A stretch of DNA of 64,000 bases from Rugalucina vietnamica. Taxonomy: Eukaryota; Mollusca; Bivalvia; Lucinida; Lucinidae. Below are positions 11,557-23,507 of the stretch, in pieces. How positions within the stretch are numbered: position 1 is the first letter of the stretch; each line of letters starts with the position of its first letter. The stretch spans positions 28,000,488-28,064,487 of the forward strand of contig OZ024871.1 in NCBI GenBank assembly GCA_964017185.1, given 5' to 3'. A program made the translations under genes and the position numbers. The notes beneath the pieces are model-generated. The model was not told the DNA's origin. It saw nothing but the letters and a program-made list of their open reading frames with translations, and searched no databases.

Positions 11557-12584
11557 TACTTACCCAAAGTTACAAGAAATACCAGAATTTCTTGCATCTT
11601 ATCGCTGTGGTTTTGTTCGGTAATGAAAAAAGTTTATGGTCCAGAACATTTATCACGTTTTCACCTCCGAAGAAAGATTCTTTGCAGCGAAATTATGGAT
11701 GTTTGAAAGTTTCTGTTCCATGATAGAAATCACAGATATTATATTTGGGTGTAACAACTCGGAAAAAATTATTCAGAATTGTTAAAAATCCATTGGAATC
11801 AATTCAAATGATCATATTTTTTTCAAATGTTGAAATCATATAAACTGAATAAAACAACCATTTTCTAGTTATATTTCTTTTCATTTTGTTTCCATGATAA
11901 CTTTATAGCGTAGTAACGCGATGCCTATATTAATGACAGCAATTTGCCGGAAGCCGGTGTACTCTTCCACAAATGACAAATGACTCGTGAGGACAAATTC
12001 TCTCGATTATTGATTTTCAGAATTCTTCCACTACTTTCTGAGAATTGCACCTGTTTCTTTGACAAAGTCAGGTGTTAATAAGATGTTAAGAAGGTGTTTT
12101 AGTTTGTCACGCAAACTGTCAGTCTCATGTCAGTTTGTCATGGCGTGAAAGACATAGGATCACTAAAAGCATTACGCCAGTGTTGGTACATACGCATGTT
12201 TGCGCATTTTGTTCGCTACCACCCACGACAGTATGAACCTTAATATCAAAGTATTTTTACCAGGTAACGCCCGATCAACCAGAAACAGCTCTAAATTTTC
12301 AATTCCTAACCCTACATGACGAGATAAGCAGGTTGAACTTTAGCACATACGAGTACCTTGTTTATAGTAACTCTCCGTATCCTGTGGATCTCATCAGTTC
12401 TTGGCGTTGGCTCTTGAATTCCATAAGTAGCAAAGTATTTTAACATATCTTATGCAGGCTGTCGTACAAAACATATAGATGCTCAGAGACATGTCGCACA
12501 ACACCAGTTTGTCAATGTCGCACAACACCAGTTTGTCAACAGTTTGTCATCGCAGACGGCCTACTACAAGGGTGATGTGGATTG
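11557..12584. other. Intergenic stretch, no gene recognised
   Basis: No host exon or complete element seen. A small direct duplication of ATGTCGCACAACACCAGTTT occurs at about 12491-12538. Confidence 0.5.
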
Positions 12585-12726
12585 TGCCTTTTTTTCTGTG
12601 CTGTTTTGAGCCTTTTGTGTGTCTTCGTATATTTAGTTAAGTTCAGGAAACTGAGTGGCCACCTTTGGAAAAATAGCTAACTTACAGTAGGCATCTGTTC
12701 TCTTAGTATAGATCAGTACCTAGATA

Positions 12727-13327
12727 TGAGCGGCGTCATGAGAAAACCAGACTTTTGCATATGCGAAAACAAAGGCGCATATCAGCTGTGCAGTTACCGT
12801 GCAGGCTGTCCTTGGCTGATGTATGAAATGATTAGAGCCGCCATTAGGCTGTCCTTGGCTGATGTATGAAATGATTAGAGCCGCCATTAGGCTGTCCTTG
12901 GCTGATGTATGAAATGATTAGAGCCGCCATTAGGCTGTCCTTGGCTGATGCATGAAATGATTAGAGCCCTTGGCTGATGTATGAATGATTAGAGCCGCCA
13001 TTAGGCTGTCCTTGGCTGATGTATGAAATGATTAGAGCCGCCATTAGGCTGTCCTTGGCTGATGTATGAAATGATTAGAGCCGCCATTAGGCTGTCCTTG
13101 GCTGATGTATGAAATGATAGAACCGCATCATGAGAAAACCGGATTTTTGCCTATGCGAAAGCAAAGGACCAGCTTGTTACTGATTAGCGCCTTTGTTTTC
13201 GCTACACGGTTAGAACGATTCCTCCTCTACTTATATCCGAAATTTCAGGCTTCTAGCCTGTTTCTGTGACTGTACAGGCCGGTTTGTGTTGGACCTGGTC
13301 AAAAACCCAAATTGGTGGTTTTCTCAT
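12727..13327 (+). mobile_element. TGAGCC element expanded by a 43-bp minisatellite
   Basis: Starts TGAGCGGCGTCATGAGAAAACC after a TA and ends GGTTTTCTCAT, with the last bases of the terminus missing. Inside, at 12803-13117, is a tandem array of a 43-bp unit (about seven copies, one shortened). The array makes this copy about 600 bp instead of about 235. Confidence 0.8.
12803..13117. repeat. 43-bp tandem repeat inside a TGAGCC element
   Basis: The unit reads GGCTGTCCTTGGCTGATG, TATGAAATGATTAGAGCC, GCCATTA. About seven copies, nearly identical, with one internally deleted near 12960. A related single stretch (GATGTATGAAATGATTAAAG) occurs at 8039-8058. Confidence 0.85.
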
Positions 13328-13756
13328 TAAGGTTGTCTACCACCTAGGTTTTAAGGTGAGGTTTTGTTCCTGATTACACCTGTTCCTTATCATTGCTTAC
13401 CTTTACCTTTTTTGCGTCAATAAAGCCAGTCGGTATTGAAGTACAATGTAGGTATAAAATGGTCCATGGCGAAGCTTGATTCGAAGGTGACAGGTATTCT
13501 TCATTAAAATAAATGATTTTCACCTGTTTCAGACATTTATCCTTTGAAGGAAAATCGAAGTCTAGTGTCTTATGTTTTGTTGCACGTTACCATAGTAACA
13601 TTAGCCTCTTATAATAAGCAAAGACAGCTAAGATTTGAAGATAGACGGATAAGATACTAATTGAAAGTCGGAGTAAATTAGCTTCACCTGTTCACTAATT
13701 GGTTCAGAAAGAGAAACTGGATTCTGTAGTACTCTGGTTGTTAGCAGTCATGAGAT

Positions 13757-16700
13757 TTACCCCGGGAGCTAATTTGACCTACCTTGCACCCCCCCCCCCC
13801 CAGGACAATTTTTCATGGGTGCCAAATCGTTCATTGGGACCCCAGAAATGCAAAGAATTTTTGTCCTCAAAGATAAACTCAATTGCACTATGAAAAAATG
13901 CATGGTTTCCATGGCAACCGTTAACGCGATTCTTGTGCATAGGCATGTACATACATAATTGACTATATCTCCACTATTACTTACCCTAGACCACTAATCT
14001 TGGTCTCATTTTAAAGCTTAGACATAGCCCTTTTAGCCTATAATAAGTAAAGCAAATTATCAAATATACATATTCATGAATTTTAATGAAAACATGAAAA
14101 ATGACCAAAAAATCATTAAAAATCCATAAATAAACTAATTTCAGGCCCAAACTGTCATTGTGTCACTTTGTTATTGAACCAGTAATATCATATAGCAACT
14201 GTATTGATGACCTGGGCCTATTTGAAAATTATCTCATTTGCATATTCATGATTATTAATAAAAATGTCAAAAATTGAGGAAAAATGAGGGGAAAAGTATA
14301 TACACTGCAAGGTGTTGGATAGGTTATTAGATCTCTCATGCATCCCTGGGAAAAATTCACAAGGCTGCCAGTGCAGTCAGAGGGACCACCTAAATGCAAT
14401 AAAATATTGTCCTCAATGATGAACACTTTGTATGATGTAAAATTACATAGTTTTCACACCCACTCTCGTGCAATTCTAAAGAATAGGGTGTTTGTATAAA
14501 AATACTCATAACCACCAATAGCATGCTCTAAGATATTATAATTGGTGTGATAGTGATGCATGAACCTAACAATTTAACCTTGATACTTAATATTTAAATC
14601 ATTGAATTTGCTTATTTATGAAAATTAATAAAAAACATGAAAAATTGGAGAAAAATCATGGATAAAATAGGATGTGTACGTACAAAATCACTTGTACCAG
14701 AGCTGTTAATAAACCTAGGATGCTGAAATAGGTATCAAAACCATGTTATCACAATGTACTATGACCCTGAAGTATGATATAAGAATACATTATTTTTAAA
14801 TTTCATGAATTTTAATGAAAACTTAAGAAAATTGAGAGAAAAAGTGAAAAACTTAAATGACTGAACCTTCAAAATGACTAGCATCTCGGCAACCAAAAGT
14901 CCTAAAGTGCTGAAAATGCCATCAAATGGTTGCTAGTGCGATATTATACCATCCTGTACTACAATTTATAAGTCATTATGATTTTAAGTTTTAAGAATCT
15001 TAACAAAACCTCTTGAATTGAGAGAAAAAATATGGGAAAATTAAGGGGGTATAGGTAGAAAAACGCACATATCTTGGCAATTGAAAGACCTAGAGAGCTA
15101 AAATTGGTATCAAATGATTGCTGGGACAATGTTTTATAAGCATGTAATAAGATATATCAAATATCAGCAATTATTGTATGGATATTACTGAGATTCTCAT
15201 AAATAAGGGAAAAATCAACGAAAAAAGGAAGAGATACCGCAACAAAATCGCTTTTATCTCAGCCACCAATACCCTTAGAGTGCTGAAAATGGTACCAATA
15301 GAATGCTATGAGAATGCATAAGTGTCATGTAGTCCAATAACTTTATCATATGTTATTAAATTTTCTGAATGTTACAAAAATTTTCGAAAAATTGTGAAAA
15401 TAACAGAAAATTGAAGGCTGTGCTTCAACAAAATTTATTATATCTTGCTTGCCAGCAGTCATGATTTATATATCTAAGCACATGGCAATAAAACAATGTC
15501 CTAGTAATAAAGTGATGCCATTTTGAATTCTCTAAGGCTATTTGCAGCTGAGATATAAGCACTTTTGTTGGTGTACCCTTTCATTTTTTGTTGATTTTTC
15601 TTTTATTTATGAAGATCTCATTTATATCCATACAACAAAAAACAACCGATCTTTTATATATCTTATTACATGGTTATAGAACATTCTCCTAGCAATCATT
15701 TGATACCAATTATAGCTCTCTAGGTCTTTCAGTAGTCAAGGTATGTGCGTTTTTCTACGTATACCCCCTTTACTTTTCCGTATTTTTTCTCTTAATCCAA
15801 AAGGTTTTGTAAATATTCTTGAAAATAAAAATCAAATGACTAATAAATTGTAGTACAGGATGGTATAATATTGCCATAGCAACCATTTGATGACATTTTC
15901 AGTAGTATAGGCCTTTTGATGGCTGAGATACAAGTTATTTTAAAGGTTTAGTCATTTAAGTTATTCACTTTTTCTCCAAATTTTCATTAAAATTCATGAA
16001 ATTTAAAAATAATTTATTCTTATATCATACTTCAGGGTCATAGTACATTGTCATAAAATTCATTTGATACCTCTTTCAGCATCCTAGGTTTATTAACAGC
16101 TCTGGTACAAGTGATTTTGTATGTATACCCCCTATTTTATCCACGATTTTTCTCCAATTTTTCATATTTTTCATTAATGTTCATGAATAAGCCAATTCAA
16201 TGATTTAAATATTAAGTATCAAGGTTAAATTGTTAGGTTCATGCATCACTATCACACCAATTATAGTATCTTAGAGCATGCTATTGGTGGGGTATGAGTA
16301 TTTTTACAATAACAGTCTATTCTTTAGAATCGCATGAGGGGTGGGTGTGAAAACTATGTAATTTTACATCATACAAAGTGTTCATCATTGAGGACAATAT
16401 TTTATGGCATTTAGGTGGTCCATCTGACCGCAATGGCAGCATTGAGAATTTTTCCCAGGGATGCAAGATAGATCTAACAACCTATCCAATACCTTGCAGT
16501 GTATATACTTTTCCCCTCATTTTTCCTCAATTTTTGACATTTTTATTAATAATCATGAATATGCAAATGAGATAATTTTCAAATAGGCCCAGGTCATCAA
16601 TACAGTTGATATATGATATTACTGGTTCAATAACAAAGTGCCACAATGACAGTTTGGGCCTGAAATTAGTTTATTTATGGATTTTTAACAATTTTTCGAT

Positions 16701-17041
16701 CATTTTTCATGTTTTCATTAAAATTCATGAATATGTAAATTTGATAATTTGCATTACTTATTATAGGATAAAAGGACTATGTCTAAGCTTTAAAATGAGA
16801 CCAAGATCAGTGGTCTAGGGTAAGCAATAGTGGAGATATGGTCAATTATGTATGTATACCCATATGCTCAAGAATCGCGTTAACGGTTGCCATGGAAACC
16901 ATGCATTTTTTCATAGTGCAATTGAGTTTATCTTTGAGGACAAAAATTCTTTGCATTTCTGGGGTCCCAATGAACGATTTGGCACCCATGAAAAGTTGTC
17001 CTGGGGGGGTGCAAGGTAGGTCAAATTAGCTCCCGGGGTAA
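13757..17041. mobile_element. 3.3-kb foldback with arms of about 1.5 kb
   Basis: TTACCCCGGGAGCTAATTTG at 13757 pairs with its complement ending at 17041. Pairing continues inward through AGGACAA..TTTTCATGGG, GGTTTCCATGGCAACCGTTA and TGAATATGCAAATGAG to about 15290 and 15540, leaving a roughly 250-bp loop. Each arm contains about six degenerate units of about 190-300 bp built on CATGAATTTTAATGAAAA and a CACTTGTA/CAGAG-like block. Matching open frames at 14229-14426 (-) and 16378-16575 (+) are the two arms of the same sequence, not genes. Confidence 0.85.
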
Positions 17042-18096
17042 TTCGCACGACTATCTTGCAACGACCATGTACGTGACCGTGTGAGATCATCACATGAACG
17101 TCATGTGGCTGCCGTATGGCCTGCCATGCCCAGAAATGGAGCACAAATTTACCTGGATATCGGATTATTATACCGATAGGTAGAGTGCTCAAAATATAAT
17201 GGGGCGAAATAGGACCTGCCATTTAAAACCCATTTAACGCTATTAAATATTAAAATGAATTAATTTTCCTTAATAGTTCATATATCTACAAAATATCCTC
17301 TTTATGAAGATATATTTTTTTAAAAAATTGCTTCAGAAAAAGTTGAGTCAAACTCAGTTACAAATGTTAGACCCATGTTCTATTAAAATGATAGTAAAAT
17401 ACAAAAAGAAGCACCCCCTCATCTAGACGAATGCCTACATAAACTTTATCATTTCTTAAATCAAAATGCATTTTCCTTAATGGTTCCTATTAGGGGATAA
17501 AATTATCTTTCTAAAGATATAAATTGCAAAAACCTACTATAAAAATAAATAGGGTCAAACTTCAGAAAATCCTAATGTCAGACCAACGAAATTTTATTTT
17601 TCCGCTTTAAAATCGGGCCTGAAATTCACAGGTAACTCCTATTGATTTTACTGAAAATGGCTACTACATGTATGTTTCATAATATTGTAAATTACTTACG
17701 CTAGTTTATAGTGATAATTTATTTATTATTTTCATTTATTTATTTGTTTTATTTAATTATATATATATATATATATTTTAGTATGTGTACCCGACATTAA
17801 AGGCAATGAATTAATATATGTATGACCCAAAGAAAGATGCACAAAAATGCGACCCTCAATAAATGATTTATTTTTTTATTTATTTTTTGTATACTTGGTC
17901 AATGTGTCGTCTTTCTCCTATACAATTATTCTACCCATTCCGGATCAAGTTCATGAAAATTGCTGCGCATGCGCATATGAATGACTTGAGTATAATAAAC
18001 TTAGTATTATCTTGAAGCCAATTTTGTTCCTCATCATCTGTAATGCTTTTCATTTTTGATCAAGCACTCGACTGTGACCACTGGAGCGTGAAAGTA
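17042..18096. other. Intergenic stretch, no gene recognised
   Basis: AT-rich. Contains a short (TA)n at about 17757-17776. No exon or full element recognised. Confidence 0.5.
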
Positions 18097-19200
18097 TATG
18101 CAACCTTACTATGATTTGTTCACTACTGTAACAAACCTTACGATTTGTTTACTAACGTAACAAACCTTACTATGATTTGTTTACTACTGTAAGTAACATG
18201 ACTATGATTTGCTTCATTACCATGACAAAATTTACTATGATTTGTTCACTACTGTACCAAACCTTATGATTTGTTCGCCAATGTAATGAAATGAACCTTA
18301 TTATGATTTGTGCAATGCTAAAACAAACCTTACTATTATTTCTTCAATGCTGTAACAAACCTTATTATGATTTGTTCAGTACCTAAGTATGCAAAGTATG
18401 CTAAGTATGCAAACCTAATAATGAGATTTGTTCACTACTGTAACAAACCTTCTTCGATTTGTTCACTAATGTAACAAACCTTACTGTTTTGTTCACTACT
18501 GTAAGTAACCTTACTATGATTTGTTTAAACAAATGTTTATTACCGTAACAAACCTTCTTACGATTTGTTCCGTCATGACTACTGTAACAAACCTTTATAC
18601 TTTGATTTGTTCACTACTGCAACAAATCTTACTTTGGTTTGTTCACTGCTGTACGAAACCTTACTTTGATTTGTTCAATACTGTAACAAAACAAACCCTA
18701 TGATTTGTTCACTACTGTATCAAACCTTATTATGGTTTGTTCATTAACGTAACAAACCTTCCTATGATTTGTTTACTACTTTAAAAACAAACCATATTAT
18801 TTCTTCACTACTGTAAGAAACCTTACTATGATTTGTTCACTACTGTAATGAAAGGAACCTTACTATTTGTACAGTACTGTTCCTGTAACAATTCTTTCTA
18901 TGATTTGCTCATTACTGTAACAACCTTTCTATGATTTGTTCACTACTGTAACAAACCTTTCTATGATTTGTTCACTAATGTAGTGAACCTTACTAAGATT
19001 TTTTCATAATGGTAACAAACATTATTATTTTTATTAACAAACATTTTTATTAACTAACATTATTTTGGTAACAAATCTTACTATTATTTGTCAACACTCT
19101 TTGTTCTAAATGGGAACAAACCTTAGTATGCCATGTTCATGATGGTAATGAATCTTACAATTATTGTAACAAACCTTACAATTTGTTCACAACTGTAACA
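18097..19200. repeat. About 32-bp minisatellite, 30 or more degenerate units
   Basis: Consensus unit TTTGTTCACTACTGTAAC, AAACCTTACTATGA. Units vary in length and sequence much more than in the 56-bp satellite, suggesting an older array. It ends at the TGAGCC element at 19216. Confidence 0.85.
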
Positions 19201-19215
19201 AGCCTTACAAAGACT

Positions 19216-19446
19216 TGAGTCACATTGTGAGAAAACCAGATTTTCACTTGTGCAAAAAGAAAGGCGCAGATCAGCTTTGCAGTAACTGCAAAGCTGAACA
19301 GCGCCTTTGTTTTCGCTACTCGGATAGAACAATTCCTCTTCTTCCTTAATTGGTTCCAGCCTCTAGCCATCTTCTGTTCTTGTACAGCTCGATTTGTCAG
19401 ACCTGGTCGGAAACCCCGAATACCGGTTTTCTGTCATCGCGGCTCA
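19216..19446 (+). mobile_element. TGAGCC-type element copy
   Basis: TGAGTCACATTGTGAGAAAACC to CATCGCGGCTCA with the internal palindrome around GATCAGC. Flanks CT and TT do not match exactly. Confidence 0.8.
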
Positions 19447-19479
19447 TTTAGTCATAGTGGTAAAAACCTAATTTTGATT

Positions 19480-19720
19480 TGAGCTACGACGCGAGAAAAC
19501 CGGTCTTCGGGATTTTCGACCAGGTCTGATACAAACCGGCCTGTACAGCTTCAGAAAAAGGCTAGAAGCTTGAAATTTTGGATTATGGAAGAAAAGGAAT
19601 TTTACTATGCGTGTAGTGAAAACAAAGGCGCTGTCAGATCAGCTTCGCAGTTACTGCAAAGCTGATCTGTGTCTTTGTTTTCACATGCGCAAAAATCTGG
19701 TTTTCTCATGACGTGGCTCA
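19480..19720 (-). mobile_element. TGAGCC-type element copy, flanked by TT
   Basis: TGAGCTACGACGCGAGAAAACC to CTCATGACGTGGCTCA. TT on both sides reads as a two-base target duplication. Orientation is given by the GGTCTGATACAAACCGGCCTG side. Confidence 0.85.
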
Positions 19721-19978
19721 TTTGGTTTCTCTACAACTTGCTGCCACTAATAGGTAATCACACCACCGAATGAGTGTGTACTGTGTACTGCGTATGTACG
19801 CATCGCTCTGTACACACTGAAATTTCTGATGCGTACCATGTACGCGGTAAAATTCAGCAGTACACAGAGTTTTCACTTTAGTGTGTACCCACATGCAAAT
19901 TATTTCAAACTTGTCTCATTTGTGATGTAGTTTTCATATTGTTTTTGATATTAACCAACACTAGGGTTATTTGATGTA

Positions 19979-20125
19979 TTTTTTTTTTTTTTTTTTTTTT
20001 TTTGCTATTTTGTTAACCTGGCTTACTCAAGGGCACAAACCAGTGCCAGTGAGGTTCGAATGTTTGATCCAGAGTTTGATGTGCTAATAAACCATCAGGC
20101 TCTACTATTCTACTAGCAAGTATTA
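19979..20125 (-). mobile_element. SINE fragment with poly(A) tail
   Basis: On the minus strand the sequence ends in a run of about 25 A (T run at 19979-20003). It contains GTGCCCTTGAGTAAGCCAG, which resembles the conserved central domain of V/Deu-type SINEs. The head is not complete. Confidence 0.55.
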
Positions 20126-20367
20126 TACACGTAATGCATTAACAAGGAAATATAAAGACAAGAGAGCCTGATTGACAATACAATTTTTATTTCAGACTTG
20201 GTAAAAGTACACAGAATTAAAACATGATTACAAACTTAACAAATACATAATCTCAGTATAAAAAGTAAGCACATAACATTTTATACGCACTTAACTTTAC
20301 AGTATGTTAATAGGAAGCTTTGTTTGAACTGAGGTTTAACACCCCAGTCAACAGTATAGGTATTAAC

Positions 20368-20604
20368 TGAGCCGCGACGCGAGAAAACCGGTCTTCGGGA
20401 TTTCCGACCAGGTCCGACACAAACCGGGCTGTACAAGCTCAGAAGCAGGCTAGAAGCTTGAAATTTCGGATTTAAGAAGAAGAGGAAATATACTATCCGT
20501 GTAGCGAAAACAAAGGCGCTGATCAGCTTCGCGGTTACCGCGAAGCTGATCTGCGTCTTTGTTTTCGCCTAGGCAAAAATCCGGTTTTCTCACGATGCGG
20601 CTCA
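20368..20604 (-). mobile_element. TGAGCC-type element copy, flanked by AC
   Basis: TGAGCCGCGACGCGAGAAAACC to CTCACGATGCGGCTCA, flanked by AC on both sides. The internal hairpin GCTGATCAGCTTCGCGGTTA/CCGCGAAGCTGATC is nearly perfect. Confidence 0.9.
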
Positions 20605-20662
20605 ACTATTAACCAATACTAAGGGGAGTTAACCTGTCTTGCTGAAAGACATAGCCAGGCCT

Positions 20663-20879
20663 CGAGGTTATAAAACTTTTTTCAAGCTCATCTCAGCTGA
20701 GCATGAAATTTCAACTGCTCATATAAATACTGAAATAGTCCAAATTAATTTTAATCTTGGGTTTAGACCATCATAGGCTGTAATTTATCTTGATCATAAA
20801 TGTTGGCATTTTAACATATATGAGCAGGATAAATTTTAGTCTCAGCTGAGTTGAGCTTGAAAAAAGTTTTATAACCTCG
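20663..20879. repeat. Inverted repeat, 217 bp
   Basis: CGAGGTTATAAAACTTTTTT at the left pairs with its complement at 20860-20879, and the inner TCTCAGCTGAG also pairs. No coding. It looks like a small foldback element. Confidence 0.75.
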
Positions 20880-20962
20880 GGATCTGGAGCCTTTGGGTTT
20901 TGAACCCAGGACCTCTTGATTTGGAGTATGATGCTCTACCATTAGGCCACAACTCTAAACAA
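20880..20962 (-). mobile_element. tRNA-derived SINE head
   Basis: On the minus strand an A box (TGGCCTAATGGTAGAGCAT) and a B box (GGTCCTGGGTTCAAAAC) are spaced as in RNA polymerase III promoters. The anticodon arm is not well preserved, so a SINE rather than a tRNA gene. Confidence 0.65.
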
Positions 20963-21061
20963 TTTGGGACTTAAAATTGAGAAAACCCCCTAATAAATAC
21001 TATATGCACATAAGAACAAGAGAAAGCAGATGGGCATGCATATATACTGTAAGTAATTAAA

Positions 21062-21297
21062 TGAGCCGCCACATGGGAAAACCAACAATCTGCATAGGCG
21101 AAAACAAAGGCGCAGATCAGCTTCGTAGTAACTGCGAAGCTGATCAGCGTCTTTGTTTTTGCTACACGGATAGTACAATTCCTCTACTTTATAAATCCAA
21201 AATTTCAAGCTTCTAGCCTGCTTCTGTGCTTGTACAGGTCGGTTTGTGTTGGACCTGTTCGGAAACCACATTGTTTGTTTTCCCACGAGGCGGCTCA
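21062..21297 (+). mobile_element. TGAGCC-type element copy, flanked by AA
   Basis: TGAGCCGCCACATGGGAAAACC to CCCACGAGGCGGCTCA with AA on both sides and the full internal palindrome. Confidence 0.9.
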
Positions 21298-21392
21298 AAT
21301 AAGTGGAAGTGATTTGTTGTCCTAGATATGAGGCGTCATGGACAAGGCCTGTGTTTGGGTTTCCCATCACTTTGATACAGCTCAGGCTGTAT

Positions 21393-21629
21393 TGAGCCGT
21401 GATGCGAAAAAAACGGTCTTCGGGGTTTCCGACCAGGTCCGACATAAACTGGCCTGTACAGTCACAGAAAAAAGATAGACGCTTGAAATTTTGGATTTAA
21501 GTAGAAGAGGAATTGTACTATCTGAGTAGCGAAAACAAAGGCGCTGATCAGCTGTGCAGTTACTGCACAGCTGATCTGCGCCTTTGTTTTCGCATAGGCA
21601 AAAATCCGGTTTTCTCACGCCGCGGATCA
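21393..21629 (-). mobile_element. TGAGCC-type element copy, flanked by AT
   Basis: TGAGCCGTGATGCGAAAAAAAC to CTCACGCCGCGGATCA with AT on both sides. Internal hairpin GATCAGCTGTGCAGTTACTG/CACAGCTGATC. Confidence 0.88.
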
Positions 21630-21744
21630 ATTTAGGGTGACTAAGAATTGTGGGTTTATCAAATCAGGATGAATGAACATGAGGGCCATGTCATATAATG
21701 CTGAGCGCCAAGTAAGGAAGGCACTGGTACCATTTTTTATGTCT

Positions 21745-21825
21745 TTTATATGACCGCCGGCACCTGAACCCATGACATCCTGCTTCCAAAGCAGACCCTC
21801 TAATCACTGTGCCAACGGTTTTACA
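21745..21825 (-). mobile_element. tRNA-derived SINE head
   Basis: Minus strand: A-box-like TGGCACAGTGATTAGAGGGT and B-box-like CATGGGTTCAGGTGCC at suitable spacing. Confidence 0.55.
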
Positions 21826-22447
21826 ATGTACTATATTTGTGGCAAATACAAAGATGATGATCAACTCTGCAGGTTACCAAACAGGTTTTCATTTGCTTGA
21901 TGCTAGTGTCAACCTATTTTGTTGTCTGTCTGTATATTAATATACTTATTGTAACATATGGTACCTCGCATGTCTATGCTGTAAAAACTAGTTGCTTAAT
22001 AATAGACACCACTTCAAACTGCAATGCAATATCACGATCACACTTGGCAAATAGAAAACAATTTTTTATCCTCTTGTTAAAACATAAGTTTTGTTGTGTC
22101 ATTGGTGTACTTCTGAGCACGGCATAGAAAAACATAATTCTTGACACTAATGAAGATCATATTTATGTAACTCCATTATTAAGCATATACATACATTTTG
22201 TGTCATTCTATTATGAAATAAAAATCACACATAACATATTGTAAGCCACACCAAACATATTGTAATCCACATCTATGTACCATCACTGATACATGTACTT
22301 AAAATTCACATATTACCCACATCTAGAAACATTTTGATAAATAACCTTACCCCCAATAAAACAGATATGTTAGGTTAAACTTAACAGAAATACATGCACA
22401 AAACAAGAAAATACAAAATATCCAAGGTTTCTGATAAAGTATAGAGT

Positions 22448-22683
22448 TGAGCCACATCATGAGAAAACCATCATTTTGCATATGCAAAAACAAAGGTGCA
22501 GATCAGCTTTGCAGTAACTGCAAAGTTGATCAGCGCCTTTGTTTTTGCTACACAGATAGTACAATTTCTCTTCTTTCTAAATCCAAAATTTCTAGCCTCT
22601 AGCCGTCTTCTGTGCTTGTACAGCTTGGTTTGTGTCAGACCTGTTCAACAACCACATTGTTGGTTTTCTCATGATGCGGCTCA
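22448..22683 (+). mobile_element. TGAGCC-type element copy
   Basis: TGAGCCACATCATGAGAAAACC to CTCATGATGCGGCTCA. Flanks GT and AT differ in one base. Confidence 0.85.
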
Positions 22684-23147
22684 ATTATTGTCTTGAAGTA
22701 ATCATGGATTGTCAAGGCTGTATATGCTGTATATATAAACAGTTTAACAGCTATAGCCAAAAAGTTAAGTTGCTGCATTATCTGTCAAGACAATATTACC
22801 GATAGTCAGAACTCCAACAACCATCACAGTAAATCCACATCACACAAACATATCCATAAATACCACTTTTATAAAGTAAAATTGAGGTTACAGGGGTAAA
22901 CATTTTTTCTTCTTCTGCTCTAAAACATAGCCTATATTGAGGCAGTTCTAACTTGTAGCAGCAATCAATGTTTGAGCAAAAAAAAACAACAAAATATCAA
23001 AATTTTTCAACTGAAAGTTTTCAATTTTACAGCTGAAAAAAAAATAAATCACTCTTCATTGCTTGCAAGTCCAAACATACATATTTCAAACTATTCTTCT
23101 GATCTGGCCCTGTGCTGTTTGCTAAGTCCCATCCTTGTCTTTATACT

Positions 23148-23378
23148 CCAGCCTTGGCATGAAAAACCAACAATTTGGGGTTCCAACCAGGTCTGACAAA
23201 AACCTGGCTGTACTGTCACAGAAGCAGGCTAGAGACTTGAAATTGCAGATTTAAGAAGAAAAGAAGTTGTACTATCTGTGCAGTGAAAACAAAGGCACTG
23301 ATCAGCTGTGCATTTACAGCTGATCTGCGCCTTTGTTTTGGCATATGCAGATTGTTGGTTCTCTGATGCAGCGGCTCA
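23148..23378 (-). mobile_element. TGAGCC-type element that supplies the ZZEF1 stop codon
   Basis: Runs from CCAGCCTTGGCATGAAAAACC to GATGCAGCGGCTCA, flanked by CT on both sides. Its right terminus, TGA on the minus strand, follows AAG of ZZEF1 in frame. Without the element and one CT, the host frame would read AAG then Tyr-Lys-Asp-Lys-Asp-Gly-Thr and a TAG. Confidence 0.85.
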
Positions 23379-23507
23379 CTTGCTAGGTTTAGCCTCAGCT
23401 CCAGATGAGTCCTCCGATTTCTTCTTCTTGATAGCTGCTATGACCGCCTCAGTGGCTTTGTTTTTGTAGCCGATCACTAAACTAACCGCTACCACTTTCT
23501 GCAAACC
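23376..23507 (-). CDS. ZZEF1: ZZEF1 last exon with stop
   Basis: Acceptor TACTATTGCAG. Encodes GLQKVVAVSLVIGYKNKATE, AVIAAIKKKKSEDSSGAEAK, PSK and then TGA. ALQNIAAISLAINYPNKAT is the vertebrate counterpart; the Lys-rich tail is lineage-specific. The TGA is exactly the terminal trinucleotide of an inserted TGAGCC element (23148-23378), so the element sets the present C-terminus. Confidence 0.9.
   Translation of the reverse strand, partial: GLQKVVAVSLVIGYKNKATEAVIAAIKKKKSEDSSGAEAKPSK

Larger units (their letters stand above)
12585..13450 (+). mobile_element. Second tail copy of the same element, split by a TGAGCC element
   Basis: 12585-12726 and 13328-13440 align with 3530-3760 (shared CTGAGTGGCCACCT, then GATTACACCTGTTCCT versus GATTGCGCCTTTTCCT). 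Between them sits a TGAGCC element at 12727-13327. This shows the order of insertion. Confidence 0.65.

Noticed and set aside
14229-14426. Hydrophobic 65-codon frame, with a twin at 16378-16575
   Set aside because: The two are the opposite arms of the large foldback; the similarity reflects the inverted repeat, not a gene family.
20880-20962. Possible tRNA gene
   Set aside because: A and B boxes are present, but the acceptor and anticodon stems do not pair well and the same unit recurs at 44075 and elsewhere, as expected of a SINE.
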